DNA from: JAJUFS01 sp036381175 | GTDB lineage: Bacteria; Pseudomonadota; Gammaproteobacteria; Natronospirales; JAJUFS01 | DNA: 64,000 bases | Direction: 5' to 3' | NCBI GenBank assembly: GCA_036381175.1 | Contig: DASVDI010000046.1 | Span: 1-64,000 of the forward strand | Shown here: piece after piece, positions 1 through 8,685 of the stretch | How the letters are laid out: each line of letters begins with the position of its first letter | Position numbering within the stretch: position 1 is the stretch's first letter | Program-made: the position numbers and the translations under genes | The notes under the pieces: generated by a model | What the model saw: only the letters and a program-made list of their open reading frames with translations | Database searches by the model: none | What the model was told of the DNA's origin: nothing

Positions 1-2321
1 AGCAACCGGCCCTGTCCGAGGCGCACGCCCAGCCGGCGCAGGTGTTGCAGTTGCGATGGCTTCTCGATGCCTTCCGCAATGATTTCCGTGCCGATTGCGT
101 TCGCGAGTTCAACAATTGATTTCAATACCCGCTGACCACGCTTCGAATTGTCCGCCTCGACGACAAACGAACGGTCGATCTTGATCGTATCCAGCGGATA
201 CCGGTTGAGGTGCGCGAACGAGGAATAGCCCGTGCCGAAATCATCCAGCAGCAGGCGCAGGTTCATCGCGCGCAAATTCGAAAGCCGCTCGGCCGCGATG
301 CGCGCATTGCCCATGAAGATCGATTCGGTGAGTTCCAGGTGCAGCGTGCCGGGCAGGATCGCCGCACGGCGCAGCAGGTCGCGCACCTGGTTTTCCAGTT
401 GCGGATGATGAAACTGCCGGTGTGCGATGTTCACGCTCATGCACAGTGCCGGATGCGACTGCTGCCACGTTTCAAGCTGGCGCAACGCTTCGTCCATCAC
501 CCACTGTCCGAGCGGCAGGATCAGGCCGGTTTCTTCCGCGACGGCGAGAAACTCCGCGGGCAGCAGCAGGCCGAGTTGCGGATGCCGCCAGCGCACGAGG
601 GCTTCGAAGGCTTTGATCTGGTTGCCGCGCAGATCACGAATCGGCTGGTAATGCAGCTCGAACTCGCGGCGGTCCAGCGCGAGGCGCAAGTCCGTTTCCA
701 GTTGCAGCCGCCAGCGCGCGGTGTCGTGCATGTGCCGATCGAACACCGCGATGCCGGAAGCGGTGTCCTTGGCGTTGTACATCGCCGTATCCGCATCGCG
801 CAGCAACTCGTCGGCGAATTCGTATTCATCGCCGCCAAAGGCAATGCCGATGCTCGCCTTGGTGAACACTTCCGTACCGCCGACGGTGAAAGGATCGGCC
901 AGCGCCGCGTGCAAGCGCTTGGCCGCGGCGATGGCAACATCAGGCGCCGTCACCTGTTCCAGCAGCAGCGTGAATTCATCACCGCCGTGACGGCTGACAA
1001 CATCCCAGGGATGCAGGCAGTCACGAATACGCCCGGCAATCGCACGCAATAATTCATCACCGGCGGCATGGCCGAGCGAATCGTTGACCACCTTGAAGCT
1101 GTCGAGATCGAGAAAGCAGACGGCGTAGTCGTGGCGGCCGTCACCACGTCCGCGCGCGATGGCTTTCTCCAGCCGCTCGATGAACATGATGCGGTTGGGC
1201 AGTTCGGTCAGCGGATCGTGCGTGGCGTTGTGGCGCAAGGTGCGTTCGATGCGTTTCTGTTCGCGCACGTCGGTCACCGTGCCGGTGGAAACGCGCGTGC
1301 CGTCTTCGAGATCCAGCATGCTGATCGTGATCACCACCGCGACGCGCTCCTCGCCATCGCGATGCAGGAGCGTCGTCTCGAAACACTCGGGCGACGCATC
1401 ACCGCGCTCGCGCTGGCCGAAACGTTCGTGCGCGTCAGCGAGCGCTTCCGGCGCATAAATATCGCGGAAATCGCGGCCGGTGAGTTCCGATTGCGAATAG
1501 CCGAGCATTTCGGCGAAGGCCGGATTCACGTAGGTATAGACGCCGTCGCGGTTCACGAAAACGCCGACGCGGCTGTTGTCGACCAGCGCGCGGTAGCGCT
1601 GTTCCGATTGCCGCAACGCAAGTTCCGCCTCGCGGCGCTGGCTGATGTCCTGCAAGGTGCCTTCGTAGTAACGCACCTCGCCGTTCAGATCGCGCACGGC
1701 GCGACCGTGTTCCAGTACCCAGATCACCTCGCCGTCAGGCCGGCGCAACGGAAATTCCACGTGCGCGCCATCGCCGGCAGCCAGGCGTTCCAGCAGCGCA
1801 TTGCGCTGCGCGTTTTCGAGATAAAGGCCGGAAATATCCGTGACGCGACTCAGCAGATCAGTCGGATCACGGTAGCCGAGCAGTTCGGCGAGCGCGGCAT
1901 TGGCTTCAATGAAATGTCCATCGACCGTGCTGCGATACATCCCGATGACAGAGCTTTCGAAGAACGCGCGGTAGGAATCGTCCGCCTGCGTTCGCTCGCT
2001 TGGTGCTTTCAATGAGGTGATATCGACGAGCGTGCCTTCCAGTCCTGCGAGGCGACCCTCGGCATCGTGCCTGGCGCGTGCATACTCCGCCACCCACACG
2101 CGGCTGCCGTCCTTGCGCAGGATCTCCGTTTCCCGGTGATGCACATTGCCGTTCTCGGCCAGCGCTTCCAGCAACTGATCGCGATGATCCGGGTGGACGT
2201 ACAGCTGGGTTCGGATATCGGTAATGGCGGCCTTGGCTTCCTCGGGAGAGGAATATCCGAGCAACGCCGCAAGACGCGGGTGCAGGTCGAGAAACTGGCC
2301 GCCAAGAGTGCTTTGATACAT
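1..2321 (-). CDS. PAS-PAS-PAS-GGDEF-EAL signalling protein, partial
   Basis: A cyclic di-GMP turnover protein whose C-terminal end lies beyond the left edge. Reading leftwards from 2321 there are three PAS-like modules (roughly residues 1-110, 112-235, 239-355), a GGDEF domain (from about 360, motif RHGGDEF near 447) and an EAL domain (from about 534, with FEALVRW near 571 and DDFGTGYSS near 694). Both catalytic signatures are intact, so either synthase or phosphodiesterase activity is possible. No transmembrane segment is seen, so it is probably cytosolic. The start is uncertain: the PAS match (HRFSD before the Met) seems to continue slightly upstream of 2321, yet no ATG, GTG or TTG was found in frame there and the Shine-Dalgarno is weak. 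The frame stays open to base 1. Confidence 0.88.
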   Translation of the reverse strand, partial: MYQSTLGGQFLDLHPRLAALLGYSSPEEAKAAITDIRTQLYVHPDHRDQLLEALAENGNVHHRETEILRKDGSRVWVAEYARARHDAEGRLAGLEGTLVDITSLKAPSERTQADDSYRAFFESSVIGMYRSTVDGHFIEANAALAELLGYRDPTDLLSRVTDISGLYLENAQRNALLERLAAGDGAHVEFPLRRPDGEVIWVLEHGRAVRDLNGEVRYYEGTLQDISQRREAELALRQSEQRYRALVDNSRVGVFVNRDGVYTYVNPAFAEMLGYSQSELTGRDFRDIYAPEALADAHERFGQRERGDASPECFETTLLHRDGEERVAVVITISMLDLEDGTRVSTGTVTDVREQKRIERTLRHNATHDPLTELPNRIMFIERLEKAIARGRGDGRHDYAVCFLDLDSFKVVNDSLGHAAGDELLRAIAGRIRDCLHPWDVVSRHGGDEFTLLLEQVTAPDVAIAAAKRLHAALADPFTVGGTEVFTKASIGIAFGGDEYEFADELLRDADTAMYNAKDTASGIAVFDRHMHDTARWRLQLETDLRLALDRREFELHYQPIRDLRGNQIKAFEALVRWRHPQLGLLLPAEFLAVAEETGLILPLGQWVMDEALRQLETWQQSHPALCMSVNIAHRQFHHPQLENQVRDLLRRAAILPGTLHLELTESIFMGNARIAAERLSNLRAMNLRLLLDDFGTGYSSFAHLNRYPLDTIKIDRSFVVEADNSKRGQRVLKSIVELANAIGTEIIAEGIEKPSQLQHLRRLGVRLGQGRL

Positions 2322-2548
2322 GTCCGAAAATCGATGAGCCGCGAAAAGGAGGGCGCGGCAAAGCGGGCGATGTTCAGGGAATGGCGTACTCAGGTCAATA
2401 ATTCCCGACGAGTGGCGGACGCAAATGCTGTTACTCTGGAAAATTCCCGGGGAAATTCCGGTTTGCTTGAATGTGACCCGGTCAACACGGTTATGATTAT
2501 TGTCAACTCGCTGCACGACCGAACAGAAAGTCCGGGGGGACACGCAAA

Positions 2549-3661
2549 ATGACGGACGCCGTTGCCACGGAAACTGCCGAAACGCGCCCGCGCATCCTGT
2601 TGGCCGATGATTCCCGGGTGATCCGCACCTCGGCCGCCCGTATTCTCGGCGACGAGTTCGAGGTGTTGCTGGCCGTGGATGGCCAGGATGCCTGGGACCA
2701 GCTTCGCCAGCACGACGACATCTGCGCGGTATTCACCGACATCGGCATGCCGTACATCGACGGCCTCGCACTGCTCGCGAAAATCCGCGGCCACGAAGAC
2801 GAAGGTTTCAGCGCGCTGCCGGTCATCGTGGTCACGGGCGACGAGACGGACGAGGCCCGCGAAGACGCGCTCAAGCGCGGCGCGACCGATTTCATCACCA
2901 AGCCCTTCAACCGTGTCGATCTGCTGGCCCGCGCGCGCTCGCACGCCACGTCCCAGCGCGAGCGCCGTGAGCTTGCCGCCTACACCACCATCGACCGGCT
3001 CACGCGGCTTGGCAACGAGCAGCACTTTCTCGCCAGCCTGCGCGACGCGCGCTCATTTTCTGCCCGTCACGGCCAGCCGTTTTCCGTACTCAGGCTGCAT
3101 ATCGATGGCCTCAAAGGTGTCGTGCAGAAAATCGGCAAGGAAACCTTCCTGCGCCGCATGCGCGAACTTGGCGCGGTCATCAAGGCCTGCATCCGCAATG
3201 AAGACACCGCCGCGCGCCTGGAAGCGGTGCATTTCGCCATCATCACGCCGGTCTGCGACGCCGATGGCGCGCGCAAGCTCGCAAAACGTATCCAGGCAAC
3301 AGTCGCGGCCGCCGGCAAGCGCGCCGGCTGGGATCTGCCGCTGACGCTCAGCATCGGCATTTCCACGCCCTCGCTGTTTCCCGATGCGGAATTCGAGACC
3401 ATGACGCGCGATCTCGCTTCAGCCGCCCGCGCCGCCGAGGCGAATGGCGCGGGCTCCATTGTCGTCAGTTCCGCGACCCGGGAAGCGGGTGGCGGCGGTT
3501 CCGCGCCGATGGAAGTGGGCAGCGCGCTGAAACTGCTTGCTGAAGGGCATGACGAACGGGTGAAGACGCAACTCCCGCGCCTGCTGGAGAAGCTCGCGCC
3601 GCTGCTGAAATTCGCGCGGAAGACGGACGCCGAGTTGCTGAAGAAAATCCTGAATTCTTGA
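2549..3661 (+). CDS. Response regulator with degenerate GGDEF domain
   Basis: 370 aa. Residues 15-130 form a receiver domain: acidic pair D20/D21, phosphoacceptor D64 in FTDIGMP, T96 and K118 in ITKPF. Residues 145-310 follow the GGDEF fold (DRLTRLGNEQHF start, LSIGIST near the end), but the GGDEF signature is replaced by EAVHF (225-229, in AARLEAVHFAII). Diguanylate cyclase activity is therefore not expected; the domain may bind nucleotide or partner proteins. A Lys/Leu-rich tail (about 325-370) follows. It is divergent from the PAS-GGDEF-EAL gene at 2321, with which it may share signalling. No membrane segments. The receiver call is firm; the output function is unknown. Confidence 0.9.
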   Translation: MTDAVATETAETRPRILLADDSRVIRTSAARILGDEFEVLLAVDGQDAWDQLRQHDDICAVFTDIGMPYIDGLALLAKIRGHEDEGFSALPVIVVTGDETDEAREDALKRGATDFITKPFNRVDLLARARSHATSQRERRELAAYTTIDRLTRLGNEQHFLASLRDARSFSARHGQPFSVLRLHIDGLKGVVQKIGKETFLRRMRELGAVIKACIRNEDTAARLEAVHFAIITPVCDADGARKLAKRIQATVAAAGKRAGWDLPLTLSIGISTPSLFPDAEFETMTRDLASAARAAEANGAGSIVVSSATREAGGGGSAPMEVGSALKLLAEGHDERVKTQLPRLLEKLAPLLKFARKTDAELLKKILNS

Positions 3662-3675
3662 AGGCGGGAAGAATA

Positions 3676-3772
3676 GACAGGATTAACAGGATTTCTCAGA
3701 ATTCACAGGATTTTCTGAATTTTTTGCTCTGAAAATCCTGCCAATCGCTTTTCAAATCCTGTTAATCCTGTC
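3676..3772. repeat. GACAGGATTAACAGG inverted repeat, copy 1
   Basis: Outer arms are near-perfect inverted repeats: GACAGGATTAACAGGATTT at 3676-3694 and its complement at 3754-3772. Further CAGGATTTT / AAAATCCTG blocks lie inside, so the whole could fold as a long imperfect hairpin. The same arms occur at 45446-45570. It sits downstream of the response regulator and between convergent genes, so it may also act as a terminator-like structure. No coding signal. Confidence 0.85.
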
Positions 3773-3800
3773 CATTGCTTTTGCTTTGCAACGGTTCAGC

Positions 3801-4205
3801 TCAATCCCCGCCGCGATACGGAATCACTTCCACATCATCGTCAGTCGACTCTCGCGCATCGGCATCATTTTCCACCGCCGCATCCGTGCACCGGAAAATC
3901 TCGTATTTCCGCGCGCCATCGGTAACCGCGCCGTGCGGCACTGCCGTGTCGCCGCCTTTTTCCGCCGCGTAGTTTCGCGCGAGGATGTTCAGGTCTTCGA
4001 TCACCTCGTCATCATGCCGCTCCAGCACGCCGACCTTCGCCGCCACGCTGACCGTGACGTTCCCCAGCGATTCGCAATCCGCCGTCAGGCGTTCGGGCGG
4101 CAGCACGAGCACGTCGTTCGCGCCCTTCTCAAGCGCCACCCACGAACACGCGGTGACAAAACCAAGCAGGGCGAGTGCGGCGATGCGAATGAGCAGGCGG
4201 GACAT
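3801..4205 (-). CDS. DUF4156-type lipoprotein
   Basis: 134 aa. Starts at 4205 behind a good Shine-Dalgarno (GGAGGT, about 7 nt upstream); a longer frame upstream has no support. The N-terminus is a lipoprotein signal ending in VTAC (Cys about residue 20), so the product should be anchored to the outer or inner membrane. The body contains LPPERLTADCESLGNV, which resembles the DUF4156 family (E. coli YjeI-like small lipoproteins of unknown role), and ends in an acidic tail. Convergent with the response regulator, divergent from the XRE gene at 4338. Function unknown. Confidence 0.8.
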   Translation of the reverse strand: MSRLLIRIAALALLGFVTACSWVALEKGANDVLVLPPERLTADCESLGNVTVSVAAKVGVLERHDDEVIEDLNILARNYAAEKGGDTAVPHGAVTDGARKYEIFRCTDAAVENDADARESTDDDVEVIPYRGGD

Positions 4206-4337
4206 GAGGCAACCTCCGGTTGATGAATTCGCTGACAGGATAACGGATGCGGCGCGCGCGTCTGCTGCGGTGGCGCAAATCCGGAAAAATGACGAATTTA
4301 TCTTTGCGTCGCTGGTTAGTCCTTCTAAACTCAAGGT

Positions 4338-4697
4338 ATGGCTATTCACGATCGCATTCGCGAAGCCCGCGAGCAGGCGGGCATTTCCCAGACCGAGCTG
4401 GCGCGCCTGCTCGGCGTGACGCGTAGCGCGTGCAGCCAGTGGGAATCTTCGAGCGGCACCGCGCCACGGCGTGAACGCCTGGAGCAGCTTGCCGCACTGC
4501 TCGGCGTCAGCTTCGAATGGCTGGCGACTGGCCGCGGCGGGACGGGCCTCGCGACCGCGGAATCCGATCCCGCAACGCCCGCCACGCTTCCCGCCGACCA
4601 GCAGGAACTCCTTTTGCTGTACCGCCGCTTGCCGGCACGCTTTCGGCTCGCCGCGCTGAATCTCCTGCGCGATCTGCAGGCCGACCGCGGCGCTTGA
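4338..4697 (+). CDS. XRE-family transcriptional regulator
   Basis: 119 aa. Residues 5-65 form a Cro/C1-type helix-turn-helix (IREAREQAGISQTELARLLGV, then TRSACSQWESS and a closing FEWLATG). A Pro/Thr-rich linker leads to a C-terminal helical stretch (about 90-115, QQELLLLYRRLPARFRLAAL) of the kind used for dimerisation in short phage-like repressors. Target unknown; candidates are itself and the divergent lipoprotein gene at 4205, with only 132 bp between the two starts. Preceded by an AAGG Shine-Dalgarno. Confidence 0.88.
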   Translation: MAIHDRIREAREQAGISQTELARLLGVTRSACSQWESSSGTAPRRERLEQLAALLGVSFEWLATGRGGTGLATAESDPATPATLPADQQELLLLYRRLPARFRLAALNLLRDLQADRGA

Positions 4698-4826
4698 CGC
4701 GATTCCCCGGTTTTTCCTGAACCTGTCGTCTGTCCGGCTGTCGAAAGCGGGTGCAAAACCATTAGCCGGTGCTGCTAAGATCACCGGTTGTGCGTAGTGA
4801 AAACCACCTGATTCGAGGGGAATGAG

Positions 4827-6908
4827 ATGAAAAAATTGGCGGATGCGGCAACAGCCGCAACCCGGACACTGGTCGTAGCCGCCGGCATGACCGCGCTGCT
4901 CAGCGCGTGCAGCGAGCAGGCGGAACCGATGGCAGAAGCGGCTGCCGGAACCGAGGTGCTGGTGTCCGGTATCAACATGGCAGCGTTCGACACGAACGTG
5001 CGCCCGCAAGACGATTTCTTCCGTTACGTGAACGGCACCTGGCTCGCGAACACGGAAATCCCGGCGGACAAATCCAATTACGGCTCGTTCAACGTGCTCG
5101 CCGATGAGGCCGAAGCCAACCTTCGCGTCATCATCGAGGAAGCCGCGGCGGCGGATGCCGAAGCCGGCACCGACACGCAGAAGGTCGGTGATTTCTACGC
5201 CTCGTTCATGGACGAAGCGCGCGCCGAATCATTGGGCATGAAACCGATCGCGCCGTATCTCGAAGCGATCGCCGCGATCGAGAATCACGAGCAGGTCGTC
5301 GCCCACATGGCCGAGATGTTCTCGCTCGGTGTGCAGACGCCGATCGCCGGTTATATCGGCGCCGACGCCAAGAATTCCACGCAATACGCGCTGCGTTTCT
5401 GGCAGAGCGGACTCGGCATGCCGGACCGCGATTACTACCTTTCCGACGCCGAGAAATTCGTGAAATTGCGCGCTGCCTACGTCGCGCACGTGGAACGCAT
5501 GCTCGCCATGACCGGCCATGAAAACGCCGCCGAGGCTGCCGCGAACATTCTCGCGCTGGAAACCCGCTTCGCCGAAAACCACTGGACCAACGTCGAAAAC
5601 CGCGACGACAACGCGACGTACAACAAGCTCGCCGTTGCCGATCTCGATACGGAACTCGACGGCTTCGGCTGGGCGCATTACCTGGAGCTGGTGGGCGCGG
5701 GCTCGGTCGAAGATGTGATCATTTCGCAGCCGAGTTACTTCAAGGCGTTTTCCGCGATGTTCCAGGAAGTGCCGGTTTCGACCTGGCAGGATTACATGAC
5801 CTATCACACGGTCAGTGAATTCGCGCCGCTGCTGTCGTCGGAATTCGTGAAGGCGGATTTCGATTTCTACGGCAAGACGCTGCGCGGCATTGAAGAGAAT
5901 CGTCCGCGCTGGAAGCGCGGCGTGGATGCCGTCGAAGGCGCACTGGGCGAAGTCGTCGGCAAGCTTTACGTCGAGCGTCATTTCTCGCCGGAAGCGAAAG
6001 CGCGCATGGTGAAGATGGTCGACAATCTGCTCGCGACGTTCGATGCGTCCATCGACACGCTCGAATGGATGGGCCCGGAAACGAAAAAGGCCGCGCACGA
6101 GAAGCTCTCCAAGTTCACCGTGAAAATAGGTTACCCGGATGAGTGGAAGGATTACTCGGCGTTGAAGGTTGTCGAAGGCGATCTCGTCGGCAACGTGATC
6201 CGTTCCCGTGAAGTCGAGCACGCGCGCGAACTCGCGAAGCTCGGCACGCCGGTGGACAAGGGCGAGTGGTTCATGACGCCGCAGACCGTGAACGCCTACT
6301 ACAACCCGACCACCAACGAAATCGCCTTCCCGGCCGCGATCCTGCAGCCGCCGTTCTTCAACATGGCCGCGGACGATGCGGTGAACTACGGCGGCATCGG
6401 TGCGGTGATCGGCCATGAAATCAGCCACGGATTCGATGATTCCGGTGCCGATTACGACGGCGACGGCAATCTCCGCAACTGGTGGACGGAGCAGGATCTC
6501 GCCGAGTTCAACGCGCGCGGCGAAAAGCTTGCCGAGCAGTACAGCCAGTACTCACCCATCGAAGGCATGCACGTCAACGGCAAGCTCACGCTGGGTGAAA
6601 ACATCGGCGACCTGTCGGGCCTGACCATCGCCTACAAGGCCTACCATCGCACGCTTGGCGATGAGAAGGCGCCGGTGATCGACGGCCTGACCGGCGATCA
6701 GCGCTTCTTCATGGGCTGGGCGCAGGTCTGGGCGCGCAAGTACCGCGAGGAAGAGCTCATCAATCGCCTGAAGACCGATCCGCATTCGCCGTCGGAATAC
6801 CGCGCCAACGGCGTGGTTCGTAACATGCCGGCGTTCTACAAGGCGTTCGACGTGGCGGAAGGCGACGAGATGTACCTGGCGCCTGAGAAGCGCGTGAAGC
6901 TCTGGTGA
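4827..6908 (+). CDS. M13-family zinc metallopeptidase (neprilysin/PepO-like)
   Basis: 693 aa. The N-terminus is a lipoprotein signal (LLSAC, Cys about residue 28), so the enzyme is expected to be membrane-anchored facing the periplasm. The zinc site is the HEISH motif near residue 530 (VIGHEISHGFDDSGADYDGDG), with the third ligand Glu in ENIGDLSG near residue 590, as in neprilysin-type peptidases that cleave short peptides. The substrate motif NAYYNPTTNEI and a C-terminus ending in KRVKLW fit the family, as does the length of about 690. It is monocistronic: a rho-independent terminator follows at 6986. AGGGG Shine-Dalgarno upstream. Confidence 0.95.
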   Translation: MKKLADAATAATRTLVVAAGMTALLSACSEQAEPMAEAAAGTEVLVSGINMAAFDTNVRPQDDFFRYVNGTWLANTEIPADKSNYGSFNVLADEAEANLRVIIEEAAAADAEAGTDTQKVGDFYASFMDEARAESLGMKPIAPYLEAIAAIENHEQVVAHMAEMFSLGVQTPIAGYIGADAKNSTQYALRFWQSGLGMPDRDYYLSDAEKFVKLRAAYVAHVERMLAMTGHENAAEAAANILALETRFAENHWTNVENRDDNATYNKLAVADLDTELDGFGWAHYLELVGAGSVEDVIISQPSYFKAFSAMFQEVPVSTWQDYMTYHTVSEFAPLLSSEFVKADFDFYGKTLRGIEENRPRWKRGVDAVEGALGEVVGKLYVERHFSPEAKARMVKMVDNLLATFDASIDTLEWMGPETKKAAHEKLSKFTVKIGYPDEWKDYSALKVVEGDLVGNVIRSREVEHARELAKLGTPVDKGEWFMTPQTVNAYYNPTTNEIAFPAAILQPPFFNMAADDAVNYGGIGAVIGHEISHGFDDSGADYDGDGNLRNWWTEQDLAEFNARGEKLAEQYSQYSPIEGMHVNGKLTLGENIGDLSGLTIAYKAYHRTLGDEKAPVIDGLTGDQRFFMGWAQVWARKYREEELINRLKTDPHSPSEYRANGVVRNMPAFYKAFDVAEGDEMYLAPEKRVKLW

Positions 6909-6913
6909 TGTTT

Positions 6914-6961
6914 GTAGGAGCGCCTTTAGGCGCGAACACTCGCGGCTGAAGCCGCTCCTAC
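6914..6961. repeat. REP-like palindrome (GTAGGAGCG class)
   Basis: GTAGGAGCG at the left end pairs with CGCTCCTAC at the right end, with two inner hairpins (CGCCTTTAGGCG and GCGGCTGAAGCCGC). This is the GTAG-headed REP type common in Pseudomonas and xanthomonads, here as an inverted doublet directly after the M13 peptidase gene. Single-hairpin relatives occur at 7452, 12731 and 14389. Confidence 0.85.
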
Positions 6962-6985
6962 AGCGCACATTTCGTTTGCAGATAG

Positions 6986-7015
6986 AAACCGGCATCATTG
7001 ATGCCGGTTTTTTTT
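6986..7015 (+). terminator. Rho-independent terminator after M13 peptidase
   Basis: AAACCGGCAT, a CATTG loop, ATGCCGGTT, then a run of eight T. Strong stem and T tract; ends the 4827-6908 transcript just before the next gene. Confidence 0.9.
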
Positions 7016-7026
7016 GGATTCGTGGA

Positions 7027-7419
7027 ATGGAACTGACACTCACCACGCCGGCATTGCTGTTCCCGACCATCTCACTGCTGCTGCTCGCCTACACGAATCG
7101 CTTTCTTGCGATCGCGAACGTGATCCGCGGCCTGCACGCGCGGTACGAAAGCCAGCCGTCGGAAATCCTTCTTGGGCAGATCGAAAGCCTCCGGCAGCGC
7201 GTGGGACTGATCCGCAACATGCAGGCGCTCGGCATCAGCAGCCTGTTTCTCTGCGTGCTCAGCATGATGGTGATTTACGTCGGCTGGCAGCAGGGCGCGA
7301 AGATCATCTTCGGCATCTCGCTGCTGTTGCTGCTGGTTTCACTGGGGGTATCGTTTCGCGAAATCCAGCTCTCGGTGAACGCACTGAATCTGCATCTGAA
7401 GGATCTGAAACGGCGTTGA
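7027..7419 (+). CDS. DUF2721 family membrane protein
   Basis: 130 aa inner-membrane protein. A first hydrophobic segment covers about residues 5-28 (LTTPALLFPTISLLLLAYTNRFLAIANVIR), followed by a cytosolic helical linker with LGQIESLRQRVGLIRNMQAL, and two more hydrophobic segments at about 68-90 and 93-112. This layout is typical of DUF2721, whose function is unknown. The ATG at 7027 is chosen because the in-frame extension runs back through the terminator at 6986-7015. The Shine-Dalgarno is weak. Confidence 0.85.
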   Translation: MELTLTTPALLFPTISLLLLAYTNRFLAIANVIRGLHARYESQPSEILLGQIESLRQRVGLIRNMQALGISSLFLCVLSMMVIYVGWQQGAKIIFGISLLLLLVSLGVSFREIQLSVNALNLHLKDLKRR

Positions 7420-7451
7420 GCGGAAGCGGTCAGGAAGTTGAACGTAGCAAT

Positions 7452-7476
7452 GTGGGAGCGGCTTCCAGCCGCGAAT
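7452..7476. repeat. Single REP-like hairpin
   Basis: GTGGGAGCGGCTTCCAGCCG and following bases form a GCGGCT/AGCCGC hairpin, the single form of the REP at 6914 and nearly identical to 12731. The rest of the gap 7477-7794 shows no gene. A TATAAT-like -10 at 7694-7699, without a convincing -35, is the only promoter candidate for the gene at 7795. Confidence 0.75.
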
Positions 7477-7794
7477 CAAATAAAGCGGGGTGCAGACCAA
7501 CAGCGAGAATCGGGGGAACCGAAACGTCCGGCCAAATGGGGGAAAAGCCGGTGAGAGAGGGCTGTTTCGGTAATCCCGCTGTCATAGGGCCTGCACCCCT
7601 TAGACCGGTAACTTTGCGCACCCGCCTTTCGAACGGGTTGGCCTTTATCGTACGGCGCGTACTTTACCAGCAGGGCCGGAAAACACAAGTCGCTATAATT
7701 TTGTGCAAATACGCTCAAACTCGACATCAAACCAAATGCCATCACATGGCATCCAAGCGAAACAGACGTTGTGTTGGGAACCTGGAGGACTGGA

Positions 7795-8490
7795 ATGAAA
7801 ACCCTGATGCTGGCGGCGATGCTGCTGCCCCTGACTGCGGTCGCCGCGGACTCGCGCGACTTTTCCCTGGATGTGCCGGCCGACGACATCCAGCGCGTCG
7901 AACTGGACGGCAATGTCGGCGAGATCGACATTCGCGCGGCGGACATCGATGCCATCGAAGTGCGCGTGCGGCTTGAGCCGGGCGACGACGACTGGTTTGA
8001 CGCCGACACCCTGGAGAAGCGCCTGGCGGATGCCGAGCTGCAACACGAAATCGACGGCGACACCTTGCAGCTCTCGCTCGATTACGAAGACGGTTTCGGC
8101 GACGACGCCGATCTCGAAGAGCACTGGGAAGTCCGCGTGCCGGCGCGCATGGCATTGAACGTGGAACTCAACGTTGGCCGCACCGGGATCGAAGGCACTG
8201 CCGGCGGCGTTGAAGCGCAGGTCAATGTCGGTGAACTGGATATCGACGTGAAAGGCGGCGACATCGACGCCGAAGTGAATGTCGGCGAAGTCGATATTCG
8301 CAGCACAACGGAATCGCCGGGCGAATTCGATCTTGAAAGCAACATCGGCGATGCGCGCCTCAGCATTGACGGCGACAACGCCGGTCGCAACGAAGGCTGG
8401 CTCGGCATGAGCGTGCGACACGATGCCGGCGGCGAAGACGACGTTCGCGCGCGTGCCAATGTTGGGGAAGTTCGCGTCGACATTCGCTGA
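7795..8490 (+). CDS. Exported DUF4097-like acidic repeat protein
   Basis: 231 aa. ATG at 7795 follows GGAGG at 7783-7787. A signal peptide (MKTLMLAAMLLPLTAVAA, cleaved about residue 19) leads to a strongly acidic mature protein. From about residue 35 a short motif recurs: NVGEIDIRAADID, NVGRTGIEG, NVGELDIDVKGGDID, NVGEVDIR, NIGDARLSIDG, NVGEVRVDIR. The regular spacing suggests a right-handed beta-helix or beta-solenoid of the DUF4097 (putative adhesin) kind. Expected periplasmic or surface location. Terminator at 8512. Binding partner unknown. Confidence 0.75.
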   Translation: MKTLMLAAMLLPLTAVAADSRDFSLDVPADDIQRVELDGNVGEIDIRAADIDAIEVRVRLEPGDDDWFDADTLEKRLADAELQHEIDGDTLQLSLDYEDGFGDDADLEEHWEVRVPARMALNVELNVGRTGIEGTAGGVEAQVNVGELDIDVKGGDIDAEVNVGEVDIRSTTESPGEFDLESNIGDARLSIDGDNAGRNEGWLGMSVRHDAGGEDDVRARANVGEVRVDIR

Positions 8491-8511
8491 CGCGTTCAAT
8501 GCCACCACATC

Positions 8512-8547
8512 AAACCGCCCCTCGCCGACTCGGGGGGCGGTTTTTTT
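8512..8547 (+). terminator. Rho-independent terminator
   Basis: AAACCGCCCC at the left pairs with GGGGCGGTTT at the right across a short loop, followed by a T run. It closes the 7795-8490 transcript. Confidence 0.9.
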
Positions 8548-8685
8548 ATGTCCGGTTGCCACAAGAAAACGCGCGCGAATTATTGTCCGCGCAGATGTTG
8601 TGAACCGCACGCGCGGTACCCATTCCTTCAAGCACAGGTAATTCCCGAAACCATCCCGCGGTGCCGCATCCGGCAGGAGGAAAGC

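Noticed and set aside
210..1052. Long open frame on + opposite the PAS-GGDEF-EAL gene
   Set aside because: The minus-strand frame encodes clear GGDEF and EAL motifs; the + frame is Arg/Gln/His-rich with no domain or ribosome site.
4206..5009. N-terminal extension of the DUF4156 lipoprotein
   Set aside because: A lipoprotein signal and Shine-Dalgarno support the start at 4205, and the extension overlaps the XRE and M13 genes.
5229..6428. Long minus-strand frame inside the M13 peptidase gene
   Set aside because: Antisense to a well-supported peptidase; no motif.
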